Source: an uncultured Clostridia bacterium (GTDB lineage: Bacteria > Bacillota > Clostridia > Christensenellales > Borkfalkiaceae). Taken from it: a DNA stretch of 64,000 nucleotides. The stretch covers positions 1-64,000 of the forward strand of contig CASEDP010000005.1 of the NCBI GenBank assembly GCA_949286835.1, read 5' to 3'. The stretch's first letter is position 1, and the number at the start of each line of letters is the position of its first letter. The position numbers and the translations under genes are program-made. The notes under the pieces were generated by a model. That model had not been told where the DNA came from and made no database searches. It saw nothing but the letters and a program-made list of their open reading frames with translations. Of the stretch, positions 27,746 through 36,784 are shown piece after piece.

Positions 27746-28192
27746 TTAAACGGGGTCGTCCAATCCCTCGCTGCCGTCGGTATAGGTTATCTTGCCGGAG
27801 GAATACGCATAGGGACGCGCTCTCCTTATCTTTTCGGCGTCCTGAACATTTTTGAGGAGCGCCTTGAGGCTTTCCTTTACCTTGATTATGTAGCTGTTGA
27901 GGTCATAGCTCTCGCTTGCGGTGTAATAGCCCGCAGAACACATTATGCCGAGTATGTACTCCGCACGGCTGATCTGCAGAAGCGCCTCGTTAGCCGTCTC
28001 GATTTTGATGTCCCTGTCGGTGAGCTGCGACATAGAGAAGATGAGCGAACCCGCCTCCGTAGCCGCGGCGAAGAGCATCTCCGAAAATGCCTTGCCGTCC
28101 CTGGGGAACATCTTGAGCTTGTAGAGCGCAACGAGTTTATCGCCCAGCTCCTTTGCCGCCTTTTCGTAAGCCGTTAACTGATTATTTTCCAT
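27746..28192 (-). CDS. Helical-bundle protein, possibly of the four-helix (S23/Avd-like) type
   Basis: The 148-residue protein is all-helical: a first helix with KAAKELGDKLVALYKLKMFPRD, then AFSEMLFAAATEAGSLIFSM, and a third from NEALLQISRAEYILGIM. This layout recalls small four-helix-bundle proteins of the S23/Avd type, but no diagnostic motif is present, so the call is weak. It sits between prfB and tsaD in the same operon. There is no variable repeat or reverse transcriptase nearby. Confidence 0.5.
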   Translation of the reverse strand: MENNQLTAYEKAAKELGDKLVALYKLKMFPRDGKAFSEMLFAAATEAGSLIFSMSQLTDRDIKIETANEALLQISRAEYILGIMCSAGYYTASESYDLNSYIIKVKESLKALLKNVQDAEKIRRARPYAYSSGKITYTDGSEGLDDPV

Positions 28193-28210
28193 AGGTAAAA
28201 TACCCCCTTT

Positions 28211-29311
28211 TTAGACAGTCTTTTTGAGGTAGTCGATGATGAAGCCCTGAATGTCCCCGTCCATAACCGCCTGAATGTTGGTCTCTTCGTACCCCGTGCG
28301 GTGGTCCTTTACGAGCGTGTACGGACAGAACACGTAGGAGCGTATCTGGCTGCCCCACTCTATCTTCTTGATTTCGCCCTTGAGCTCCGCATCGGCAGCC
28401 TCTCTTTCGGCAATCTGCCTTTCGATGAGCTTTGCGCGGAGATACTGGAACGCCATCTCCTTGTTCTGGAGCTGGCTCCTCTCGTTCTGGCAGGTGACGA
28501 CTATGCCCGTGGGGAAGTGCGTAATTCTTATCGCCGTCTCGGTCTTGTTGACCTTCTGACCGCCGGCGCCCGAGGAGCGATAGACGTCTATCCTTATATC
28601 CTCGTCGCGTATTTCGACCTCTCCCTCGTCGTCGACTTCGGGCATTACCTCCAGCGAGGCAAAGGAAGTGTGGCGGCGCTTATTGCTGTCGAACGGCGAA
28701 ATTCTTACCAGCCTGTGCACGCCCTTTTCCGCCTTTAAAAAGCCGTAGGCATTTTCGCCCTCTACCCTGAACGAAACCGACTTTATGCCCGCCTCGTCGC
28801 CGTTTTCAAGGTCGAGTTCGGTGACCTTGAAGCCGACGCTCTCGCAGTATCTCAGATACATTCTGTACAGCATCTGCGTCCAGTCGCACGCCTCCGTGCC
28901 GCCCGCGCCCGCGTGCAGGTTGAGCATTGCGTTGTTGGCGTCGTACTTGCCCTTAAGAAGCGCGCGTATGCGCATATCCTCTATGTCGTTTTCCGCCGTC
29001 TGTATCATTCCTTCGAGCTCGGGAATGAGGCTTTCGTCGTCCGCCTCCTCTATGAGGTCGATGAACGCCTGCGCCTCCTGAATGGCGACCTCGCCCTTCT
29101 TGTAGCTTGCGAGCTTGTTCTCTATCGAGGAGATCTCCCTGCCGATGTGCTTGGACTTTTCGAGGTCCTGCCATACTTCGGGTTTCTCCTGCTCCGTTTT
29201 AAGCTCTTCGAGCTTGCCGCCGAGGTTGTCGATATCGAGGGCGTATTTGGCTTCGGCGAGAGTTTCCGAAAGCGCTTTAAGTCTTAATCTGTAATCGTCT
29301 GCTTTGAACAT
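28211..29311 (-). CDS. prfB: Peptide chain release factor 2, without the usual frameshift
   Basis: The 366-residue protein has the SPF tripeptide that reads UGA/UAA (LVRISPFDSNKRRH) and the GGQ motif for peptidyl-tRNA hydrolysis (SSGAGGQKVNKTE). Most bacterial prfB genes need a programmed +1 frameshift at an early in-frame UGA; here the N-terminal region reads through as LAEAKYALDIDNLGGKLEEL with no stop. It follows secA after 43 nt. Confidence 0.93.
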   Translation of the reverse strand: MFKADDYRLRLKALSETLAEAKYALDIDNLGGKLEELKTEQEKPEVWQDLEKSKHIGREISSIENKLASYKKGEVAIQEAQAFIDLIEEADDESLIPELEGMIQTAENDIEDMRIRALLKGKYDANNAMLNLHAGAGGTEACDWTQMLYRMYLRYCESVGFKVTELDLENGDEAGIKSVSFRVEGENAYGFLKAEKGVHRLVRISPFDSNKRRHTSFASLEVMPEVDDEGEVEIRDEDIRIDVYRSSGAGGQKVNKTETAIRITHFPTGIVVTCQNERSQLQNKEMAFQYLRAKLIERQIAEREAADAELKGEIKKIEWGSQIRSYVFCPYTLVKDHRTGYEETNIQAVMDGDIQGFIIDYLKKTV

Positions 29312-29354
29312 AATTACCCGTTAGTTGCGGCATATTGCCGCACCGATTTAAAAA

Positions 29355-32249
29355 TTACTCCTTGTTCTTGGGGCGGTGTATTTCAGTGCCTTCGGGCACG
29401 AAGTTGCCCTTGTCGTCTATGGGTCTGGGCTGGAAGGGGCGGACGGGCTGAGCCGCGTTTGCGCCCGCCTGGGGAGCAGGCTGCGCGCCGTTTGCCGCCT
29501 GAGCCTGCGCCGCCTGAGGACGGGGAGCCTGCCTTGCGGGAGCGGGTCTCTGGGGAGCCCTCAACGGCATTGCGGGAACCTTGATTATCCTGCCCTTTAA
29601 AAGCCTTGAAACGGTGACGGTCTGTATGCGCTCTATCATCTCTTCGAACATCTCGTGTCCTTCCTGCTTATAGGCGATGACGGGGTCCTGCTGCGCATAG
29701 CCCCTCAGTCCTATGCCCTTGCGGAGCTGATCCATCGCGTCGATATGGTCAATCCAGTGCCTGTCTACGGCGCGGAGCAGCTCGTTGCGCTCTATCTGGC
29801 GATAGTCTACCTGACCGTCTGTTTCCTCGGAGATGTTTGCAATCTTCTCCTCGTATGCTTTGGAAACTTCCTTTGATATCTTCTTTATCGCCGCCTCGTA
29901 GTCCCATCTTTCGAGGATTTCGGGGGTTATCGTGAACTTGCACTCGTCGGGATAAACCTTCTGCACGAGCGCAGCGTTGAGCGCTTCCGCATCCCACTGT
30001 TCGGGCATTACTTCCGTATTGACCGTCTCGTTGACTATCTTGGTGACATAGTCGGGGATGTACTTTACTATCTGATCGTGCACGTCGCCGCCCCTGAGCA
30101 CGTTGAGCCTTTCGGCATAGATGAGCTTGCGCTGCTCGTTCATAACTTCGTCGTACTGGAGAGTGTGCTTGCGCATACCGAAGTTGCGTCCCTCTATCGC
30201 CTTCTGCGCGTTTTCAATAGAGCGGCTGAGCATTCTGGACTGGAGGCTTTCGTCCTCGTCCATAAGCGTGGTGTAGATGCCCTTGAGCCTCTCGCCGCCG
30301 AAGCGCTTTGCGAGGTCGTCCTCCAGCGAGATGAAGAATACGGACGCGCCGACGTCGCCCTGACGACCAGAACGACCGCGGAGCTGATTGTCGATGCGGC
30401 GGCTTTCGTGCCTTTCGGTGCCGAGTATGCACAGACCGCCCGCCTCTATTACCTTGACCTTTTCGGCGTCGGTTTCAGTCTTGAACTTGGCATAGAGCTC
30501 GGCATAGCGATCCCTTGCCTTCTGCTCCTCTTCGGTGAACTGTCTGTCCGCGTAGGAAATTGCCACCTCTATCATATCGTGCTCGTAGCCCTCTTCCCTC
30601 ATTCTCTTCTTTGCGAGATATTCGGGGTTGCCGCCGAGCAGAATATCCGTACCACGACCTGCCATATTTGTTGCGATTGTCACCGCTCCGTATCTGCCCG
30701 CCTGGGCGACTATTTCAGCCTCCCTTTCGTGGTTCTTGGCGTTGAGTATGTTGTGCTTTATTCCGTTCCTTCTCAAAAGCCTCGAAATCTCTTCCGACCT
30801 GTCGACGGTGACCGTACCGATGAGCACGGGCTGACCCTTTTCGTGGCGCTTTACCACCTCTTCGACGATTGCCTTCTTCTTGCTCTCCACCGTGGCGAAG
30901 ATCTTGTCGGGCTCGTCAATTCTCTGAATGGGCTTATTTGTGGGTATTACTACGACGTCGAGCGAGTAAATGGTTCTGAACTCCGCCTCCTCCGTCTTTG
31001 CGGTACCCGTCATTCCCGACAGTTTGGTGTACAGCCTGAAATAGTTCTGGAAGGTGACGGTTGCGTGCGTCTTGTTTTCCTCCCTGACCTTGACGTGTTC
31101 CTTTGCTTCGATTGCCTGGTGAAGTCCGTCGGAATACCTCCTGCCGACCATAAGGCGTCCCGTGAACTCGTCGACAATCATAATTTCGTCGTCCTGGGTG
31201 ACGATGTAATCTTCGTCCCTCTTGAAGAGTTCGTGCGCCTTGAGCGCCTGCTGTATGTGGTGGTTGAGGTCGGCGTTTTCGATGTCGCCGAGGTTGTTTA
31301 TGTTGAAGAACTTTTCCGCCTTTTCCGCGCCGAGCTCCGTAATGGTCACGGACTTGTCCTTGCGGTCGATGATGTAGTCCCAGTTTTCCATATCCTTGCG
31401 GATGGCTTCGAGCTTGCGGTTGACTTCCTCCTCTTCGGGGGTGAAGGTCTGACCCTTCTTCTTGCGGATTGGCGCCTTTGCCTCCGCCTCCTTCTTGTCG
31501 TCGTCGAAGCCGCCGTGCAGCGTCCTTACGAACCTGTCGACGTCCTCGTAGAGCCTGGAGCTCTCGCCGCCCTTGCCGGAGATGATGAGGGGCGTCCTTG
31601 CCTCGTCGATTAAGATGCTGTCGACTTCGTCGATTATGCAGAAGTTGAGCTCCCTCTGAACCATTGCAGGTATACTCGTCTTTAAGTTGTCCCTGAGGTA
31701 GTCGAAGCCGAGCTCGTTATTGGTGGCATAGATTATGTCGCACCGGTATGCCTTTTTCTTCTGCTCGTCATCCATTCCCGCGACGACGACGCCGACGGTG
31801 AGCCCCATAAACTTGTGCACCTTGCCCATCCACTCAGCATCGCGCCTTGCGAGGTAGTCGTTGACGGTGACTATGTGCACGCCCTTCCCCGTGAGCGCGT
31901 TGAGATATGCGGGCAGCGTGGAGACGAGCGTCTTGCCTTCGCCCGTGCGCATCTCTGCAATTCTGCCCTGGTGCAGGCATATGCCGCCGATTATCTGTAC
32001 GTGGAAGTGCTTCATCTTGAGCACCCTCCAGCTTGCCTCCCTTAGTGCGGCAAAGGCGTCGAACATTATGTCGTCGAGCGTTTCGCCGTCTGCAAGTCTC
32101 TTTTTAAGTATGCCCGTCTGTGCCTTGAGCTCCTCATCGCTCATTGCGGCATACTTGGGTTCTAATTCTTCGACCTTATTCGCCAGCTTGTCGAGTTTTC
32201 TGACCGCGCGGCGGCTGTCCGAATTAGATAAAAAACTCAAAAGTCCCAT
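29355..32249 (-). CDS. secA: Preprotein translocase ATPase SecA
   Basis: The 964-residue motor shows Walker A (MRTGEGKTLVSTL), the DEAD-type box (IIDEVDSILIDEARTPLI) and TNMAGRGTDILLGGNPE. It drives proteins through SecYEG. The C-terminus is an Ala/Pro/Gln-rich tail (about residues 890-964) and lacks the zinc-binding SEC-C motif. It heads the operon secA-prfB-orf-tsaD-orf. Confidence 0.96.
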   Translation of the reverse strand: MGLLSFLSNSDSRRAVRKLDKLANKVEELEPKYAAMSDEELKAQTGILKKRLADGETLDDIMFDAFAALREASWRVLKMKHFHVQIIGGICLHQGRIAEMRTGEGKTLVSTLPAYLNALTGKGVHIVTVNDYLARRDAEWMGKVHKFMGLTVGVVVAGMDDEQKKKAYRCDIIYATNNELGFDYLRDNLKTSIPAMVQRELNFCIIDEVDSILIDEARTPLIISGKGGESSRLYEDVDRFVRTLHGGFDDDKKEAEAKAPIRKKKGQTFTPEEEEVNRKLEAIRKDMENWDYIIDRKDKSVTITELGAEKAEKFFNINNLGDIENADLNHHIQQALKAHELFKRDEDYIVTQDDEIMIVDEFTGRLMVGRRYSDGLHQAIEAKEHVKVREENKTHATVTFQNYFRLYTKLSGMTGTAKTEEAEFRTIYSLDVVVIPTNKPIQRIDEPDKIFATVESKKKAIVEEVVKRHEKGQPVLIGTVTVDRSEEISRLLRRNGIKHNILNAKNHEREAEIVAQAGRYGAVTIATNMAGRGTDILLGGNPEYLAKKRMREEGYEHDMIEVAISYADRQFTEEEQKARDRYAELYAKFKTETDAEKVKVIEAGGLCILGTERHESRRIDNQLRGRSGRQGDVGASVFFISLEDDLAKRFGGERLKGIYTTLMDEDESLQSRMLSRSIENAQKAIEGRNFGMRKHTLQYDEVMNEQRKLIYAERLNVLRGGDVHDQIVKYIPDYVTKIVNETVNTEVMPEQWDAEALNAALVQKVYPDECKFTITPEILERWDYEAAIKKISKEVSKAYEEKIANISEETDGQVDYRQIERNELLRAVDRHWIDHIDAMDQLRKGIGLRGYAQQDPVIAYKQEGHEMFEEMIERIQTVTVSRLLKGRIIKVPAMPLRAPQRPAPARQAPRPQAAQAQAANGAQPAPQAGANAAQPVRPFQPRPIDDKGNFVPEGTEIHRPKNKE

Positions 32250-32353
32250 TTTGATTACTCCTCGGCGTCACAGCGAACGCCCCGCCCTGACAGAGGCAGG
32301 CGGGTATATTCGTCTGACAATCGCGCTGTGCGCCCTATTTTATTCCATTTGAT

Positions 32354-32382
32354 ATTGTACTATATTTTGTCGGTTATGTAAA
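32354..32382 (-). promoter_or_regulatory. Promoter of the secA operon
   Basis: Minus strand: TTTACA (32382-32377), 17-bp spacer, TACAAT (32359-32354), about 105 nt before the secA start. Confidence 0.65.
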
Positions 32383-32421
32383 AGCTTTTTTTTGAGATTT
32401 TTGCATTATTTTGCTTTTTGG

Positions 32422-32454
32422 TAAAAAATTCCCCCGCTTTTGAGGCAGGGGAAT
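32422..32454 (-). terminator. Terminator of the gyrB-gyrA-ade operon
   Basis: ATTCCCC (32428-32434) and GGGGAAT (32448-32454) form the stem; on the minus strand it is followed by TTTTTTACC. The 100 nt between it and the ade stop is very GC-rich and holds no frame I can support. Confidence 0.75.
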
Positions 32455-32557
32455 GTAATTTTAGCTCTTTCAGCGGCCGCCGCGCCGAGGCGCCCCGCGC
32501 CCTGCGGGAAGCCGACAGTCGGCGGGCGGAAATCTGCGGGAAGAACCCGCCGCGCAG

Positions 32558-34285
32558 TCACTCCGCATCCACCGTGGTGAAAGCGAACTTGGTTACGTCG
32601 AAAAGACCAGTGTCGAGCAGCTTGAGCTGGGGAATGACGGCAAGAGAGAGGAACGCCAGCGACATAAACGCCTCCTGCTCCCTGTCGACGCCCATAGAAT
32701 AGGCGCGCTCGATGAGCGCCTTGCTGTCGCGCTGGAGGCTGTCCGCATCGCGCGAGGACATAAGCCCGGCGATGTCTAGGGTGAGCGAATATACCTTGCC
32801 GTCCTTCTTGTCGGCAATGACCATACCGCCGCCTATCCTTGCAAGCTCGTTCGCCGCCTTTGCCATACTCTCGTTGTCGTCGCCGAGCAGAATTATGTTG
32901 TGCGAGTCGTGCGAGATGGTTATGCCCATAGCGCCGCCCTTGAAGCCGTAGCCCTTCAAAAGCCCCTTGCCGATGTTACCGGTGTGCTTGTGGCGCTCCA
33001 CCACCGCCATCTTGAGGACGTCCGTGCCGACTATGTCCACGTCGCCGTCCTTCGAGGCGATATCCATAATCTCGCAGCCCGTGACGACGTTGCCGGGGAG
33101 AATGGTCATAACCCTTGCCCTCTTGCCCTTTAAGGTAAGGCGGAAGTCGTCCGCCTTGAGCGGGTCTACGTGCACGGTGTTGAGCACCGAGGAGGGAAGA
33201 TATCTCTTTGTCGTGTCGAAGAGGGGCTTGCCGTCCTCTGCGACGAGCTTGCCGCCCTTGAACACGTACTTTGCGTTGAAGTCCTTGAGGTTGTCGACGA
33301 CGACGAGGTCGGCAATCTTCATAGGCGCGATTGCGCCCTTGTCCTTGAGCGAATAGCACTCCGCGCCGTTGAGCGTTGCGATTGTAACCGCCCAAATGGG
33401 GTCGAGCCCGCCCGCAACAGCCTTGCGGAGGGCGTCGTCGATATGTCCCTTTTCCTTTAGGTCGGCGGCGTGGCGGTCGTCCGTGCAGAGAATGAACCTG
33501 CGCATATTAGCGGCGTTTACCGCCTTGGAGTTGGACACGAGGTTGCGCGTAGAGGAGCCGTGCCTTAAATGCACGTACATACCCTTGGATATCTTCTCGT
33601 CGAGCTCTTCGACGGAGATGCACTCGTGGTCGGTGGAGATGCCGCCGCAGAGGTATGCGTTGAGCGCGTTGCCGCTTGTTGCGGGTGCGTGGCCGTCGAT
33701 TATCTTGCCCGCGCGGTGAGCCGCCTCCAGCTTTCTTATCACGTCGGGGTCGGCGTTGATTACGCCGGGGTAGTTCATAAACTCGCCCAGCCCGAACACG
33801 CCGTCGTCGCAGATGTGCTCTTCAACGTCCTTGCCGGAGAGGATTGCGCCGCTCGTCTCGAAGGGCGTTGCGGGCACGCAGGAGGGAAGCTGTACCCTTA
33901 CGTCGAGGGGAATGTTCTTCGACGCCCTGATTATATAGTCTACGCCGTCCATTCCGCAGACGTTGGTTATCTCGTGCGGGTCGGCGATTATCGTCGTCGT
34001 TCCGCGGGGAACTATCAGCGAGGCGAACTCCTCCGGCGAGAGCTGCGAACTCTCGATATGCACGTGTCCGTCGATGTAGCCGGGGAGGACGGTCAGACCC
34101 TTTACGTCGTACTCCTCCTTGCCCTCGTACTTGCCGACGCCGACAATTCTGTCGCCGACGATTGCGATGTCGCCCTCTTCAATCCTGCCCGTAAATACGT
34201 TGACGTAGCTCGCATTCCTGAGAACTATGTCCGCCTTGACGCGGTTTGCCGCAGCATCTATGCACTGCTTTATCATAACTTTCAT
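32558..34285 (-). CDS. ade: Adenine deaminase
   Basis: The 575-residue amidohydrolase has the metal site PGYIDGHVHIESS, the PRGTTTIIADPHEITNVCG segment and the C-terminal TISHDSHNII of bacterial adenine deaminases. It converts adenine to hypoxanthine and ammonia for purine salvage. It starts 6 nt after the gyrA-type stop, so it is transcribed with the topoisomerase genes, an unusual pairing with no known mechanistic link. Confidence 0.92.
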   Translation of the reverse strand: MKVMIKQCIDAAANRVKADIVLRNASYVNVFTGRIEEGDIAIVGDRIVGVGKYEGKEEYDVKGLTVLPGYIDGHVHIESSQLSPEEFASLIVPRGTTTIIADPHEITNVCGMDGVDYIIRASKNIPLDVRVQLPSCVPATPFETSGAILSGKDVEEHICDDGVFGLGEFMNYPGVINADPDVIRKLEAAHRAGKIIDGHAPATSGNALNAYLCGGISTDHECISVEELDEKISKGMYVHLRHGSSTRNLVSNSKAVNAANMRRFILCTDDRHAADLKEKGHIDDALRKAVAGGLDPIWAVTIATLNGAECYSLKDKGAIAPMKIADLVVVDNLKDFNAKYVFKGGKLVAEDGKPLFDTTKRYLPSSVLNTVHVDPLKADDFRLTLKGKRARVMTILPGNVVTGCEIMDIASKDGDVDIVGTDVLKMAVVERHKHTGNIGKGLLKGYGFKGGAMGITISHDSHNIILLGDDNESMAKAANELARIGGGMVIADKKDGKVYSLTLDIAGLMSSRDADSLQRDSKALIERAYSMGVDREQEAFMSLAFLSLAVIPQLKLLDTGLFDVTKFAFTTVDAE

Positions 34286-34291
34286 CTCCCG

Positions 34292-36778
34292 TTAAAATTT
34301 TATCTGCATATTTCCGTCCGAATAGTCCGAACGATATTTGAGCGCAACCGCTTCCCTTACCTCTGCCGCCCTTGCAAGCGGTTTGCCCTTTAAGGGGCGA
34401 GGTTCTATCCTGATATCCTCGGTGTCCATCTCCTCGAACGAGTTGTCCGCCCTGACTATGCCGAGCTTATACGGCACGGTGACGTAATCGGCAAACAGCA
34501 CTTCCGACTTGCTGTCGATTATCAGCATACCCTTCCTGCCTCTCGCCATAGGCGAGAACAGCGAGGCGATTACCCTCTTTATGTGACCGGTGCGCGAAAC
34601 GACTATGACTTCGCCCTCGCCGTACATCTGCGTTGCGAAAGCCACTTCGTCGCCGTCATTTAAGAGTATTCCCCTCACGCCGCCCGTAACCCTGCCCTGG
34701 GAGGGTATGTCGTCCTTTTCGGCGTTGAGGCACATTCCCTGCCGCGTGACAAAGCACATAGTGTTGTTCTGCACGTCGGGGTCAAAGTTTTCGACGGTGA
34801 GAAGCTCGTCCCCCGTCCTGAGCTTGATTGCCGGGAAGGACGCCTTGCCGACGGCATATTCCGCCCACGGCGTGCGCTTGACGGTGCCCTGTTTCGTGAA
34901 GAACAGCAAATCGCCTTCGGGCAGTTCCTCGCCGACGATGAAGAGCTTTACGGGCGTTTCGCCGCGCAGCACGCCGTCGTTTATGTCCTTTAATTTAAGC
35001 GCCGCACCGTTGAAGCCCGTGGCGTCGTACTCGTTCAAATCGAGCTTTATGCAATTGCCGTAATTTGTGAAGATGAGCAGCGTGCCGTCCGACCTGCCGA
35101 ACGCCGCCTCTTTGAACATTGCGTCCGCGCGGTATGTGGCGGGCAGCGGCTTTTTGTGCTTCTGGTCGTACTCTATCCTGTCGATGAGCCTTATGTTGTT
35201 GCCCGCGGTCAGCGCGCATACCCAGTCGGTCGCCGCGCGCTTGATGTCCTGGCGGAACACCTTGATGTCCTCCGCGCTGTCGACAATTTCCGACTTTCTG
35301 GGGCAGGGGTACTTGTCGCGTATTTCGCGCATTTCACCCTTGACTATTGCCATCTGCTCGTCCTTGCTGGCGAGAATTGCCTTCAGACGGGCAATCTTCT
35401 TTTTGAGTTCCCTCAGCTCGTCCTCGAGCTTTTTAATTTCGAGCTTGGCAAGACGCGCGAGCCTTAAATCGAGTATTGCCTGCGCCTGTCTTTCCGAAAG
35501 GTCAAAGGTTTCCATTAACCTTACCCTTGCAACGGGCGTGGATTCGCTGGTCTTGATAATCCTTATTACCTCGTCGATGTTGTGCACGCCGATTATAAGC
35601 CCTTCGAGGATATGGCAGCGCGCCTCCGCCTCCTTGAGCTCGTACTTTGTGCGCCTTACTATGACCTGGCGCTGGTATGTGACGTAGTGACGTATAATGT
35701 CCAACAGCCCGAGCTGCTGGGGCTTGCCGCCGGCTATAGCCACCATATTGATGCCGAAGGTGCACTCGAGGTCGGTATATTTGAAGAGATAGGAGAGTAT
35801 CGCGTCGGTATCCGCCTCCTTTTTGAGGTAAATTACGGCGCGCATACCCGTTCTGTCGGACTCGTCGACTATGTCGGCGATGCCGGAAAGAATGTCCTTC
35901 TTCTCCTCCTTCATAATCATAATCTTGCGGAGCAGGTCCGCCTTGTTGGTCTGGTAGGGCAGCTCGGTGAAGATTATCTCCTTCTTGCCGTTTTCGCCCA
36001 TCTCGACGGAATACCTTGCGCGGAGGGTTATCCTGCCCTTGCCCGTCTCGTACGCCTGCTTTAGTTCGTTGCGGACGATGTAGCCGCCCGTCGAAAAGTC
36101 GGGACCGGGAATAATTTTCATCATCTCGGAAAGAGATATTCTGGGGTTGTCTATATACGCGCAGACGCCGTCGATGACCTCTGCGAGGTTGTGCGTGGGT
36201 ATGTTGGTGGCAAGTCCTACGGCTATGCCGTTCGCGCCGTTGACGAGAAGGTTGGGAAACCTGCCGGGGAGAATGTCGGGCTCCAAGAGGCTGTCGTCAA
36301 AGTTGAACGAAAAGGGAACGGTCTCCTTGTCCATATCGCGCAGCAGCTCGAGGGCGAGCGGCTCTAACCGCGCCTCCGTATATCTCATAGCCGCGGCGGG
36401 GTCGCCGTCGACGGAGCCGAAGTTGCCGTGCCCGTTGACGAGCGTCATACGCATATTGAAGTCCTGCGCCATTCTGACCATAGCGTCGTAGACAGAGCTG
36501 TCGCCGTGCGGGTGGTATTTGCCCATACAGTCGCCGACAATTCTCGCAGACTTTTTATGCGGCTTGTCGGGGGTGAGCCCCATCTCCGCCATAGTGTAGA
36601 GTATTCGCCTCTGCACGGGCTTGAGCCCGTCCTCTACCCTGGGGAGCGCCCTGTCCAGAATGACGAACTCCGCATAGGGCAGCATTGACTGGGGCATTAC
36701 GTCTTCGAGCGGGGTGGAAAAAACCTTGCCCTGGGGAATAAAGGTCTGGAAATTGTCGTTGTTGTTCTTCTTAGCCAT
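34292..36778 (-). CDS. Type IIA topoisomerase subunit A (gyrase/topoisomerase IV)
   Basis: The 828-residue subunit cuts and rejoins DNA: the catalytic Tyr is in [11 protein letters not shown], and the quinolone region reads [12 protein letters not shown], with Ser and Asp at the positions altered in resistance. The C-terminal propeller carries RGRKGM where gyrases have the GyrA box (QRRGGKG-like), so the box is eroded. That leaves open whether this pair is a gyrase or a topoisomerase IV. It starts 6 nt after the B subunit. Confidence 0.88.
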   Translation of the reverse strand: MAKKNNNDNFQTFIPQGKVFSTPLEDVMPQSMLPYAEFVILDRALPRVEDGLKPVQRRILYTMAEMGLTPDKPHKKSARIVGDCMGKYHPHGDSSVYDAMVRMAQDFNMRMTLVNGHGNFGSVDGDPAAAMRYTEARLEPLALELLRDMDKETVPFSFNFDDSLLEPDILPGRFPNLLVNGANGIAVGLATNIPTHNLAEVIDGVCAYIDNPRISLSEMMKIIPGPDFSTGGYIVRNELKQAYETGKGRITLRARYSVEMGENGKKEIIFTELPYQTNKADLLRKIMIMKEEKKDILSGIADIVDESDRTGMRAVIYLKKEADTDAILSYLFKYTDLECTFGINMVAIAGGKPQQLGLLDIIRHYVTYQRQVIVRRTKYELKEAEARCHILEGLIIGVHNIDEVIRIIKTSESTPVARVRLMETFDLSERQAQAILDLRLARLAKLEIKKLEDELRELKKKIARLKAILASKDEQMAIVKGEMREIRDKYPCPRKSEIVDSAEDIKVFRQDIKRAATDWVCALTAGNNIRLIDRIEYDQKHKKPLPATYRADAMFKEAAFGRSDGTLLIFTNYGNCIKLDLNEYDATGFNGAALKLKDINDGVLRGETPVKLFIVGEELPEGDLLFFTKQGTVKRTPWAEYAVGKASFPAIKLRTGDELLTVENFDPDVQNNTMCFVTRQGMCLNAEKDDIPSQGRVTGGVRGILLNDGDEVAFATQMYGEGEVIVVSRTGHIKRVIASLFSPMARGRKGMLIIDSKSEVLFADYVTVPYKLGIVRADNSFEEMDTEDIRIEPRPLKGKPLARAAEVREAVALKYRSDYSDGNMQIKF

Positions 36779-36784
36779 AAACCC

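Noticed and set aside
27746..28192. Avd protein of a diversity-generating retroelement
   Set aside because: No reverse transcriptase, template repeat or variable repeat nearby; only the helical layout is similar.
30078..31613. 511-codon frame opposite secA, and other long frames opposite ade, gyrA and the surface genes
   Set aside because: They run antisense to strongly conserved genes and show no family motifs or ribosome sites; they come from codon bias.
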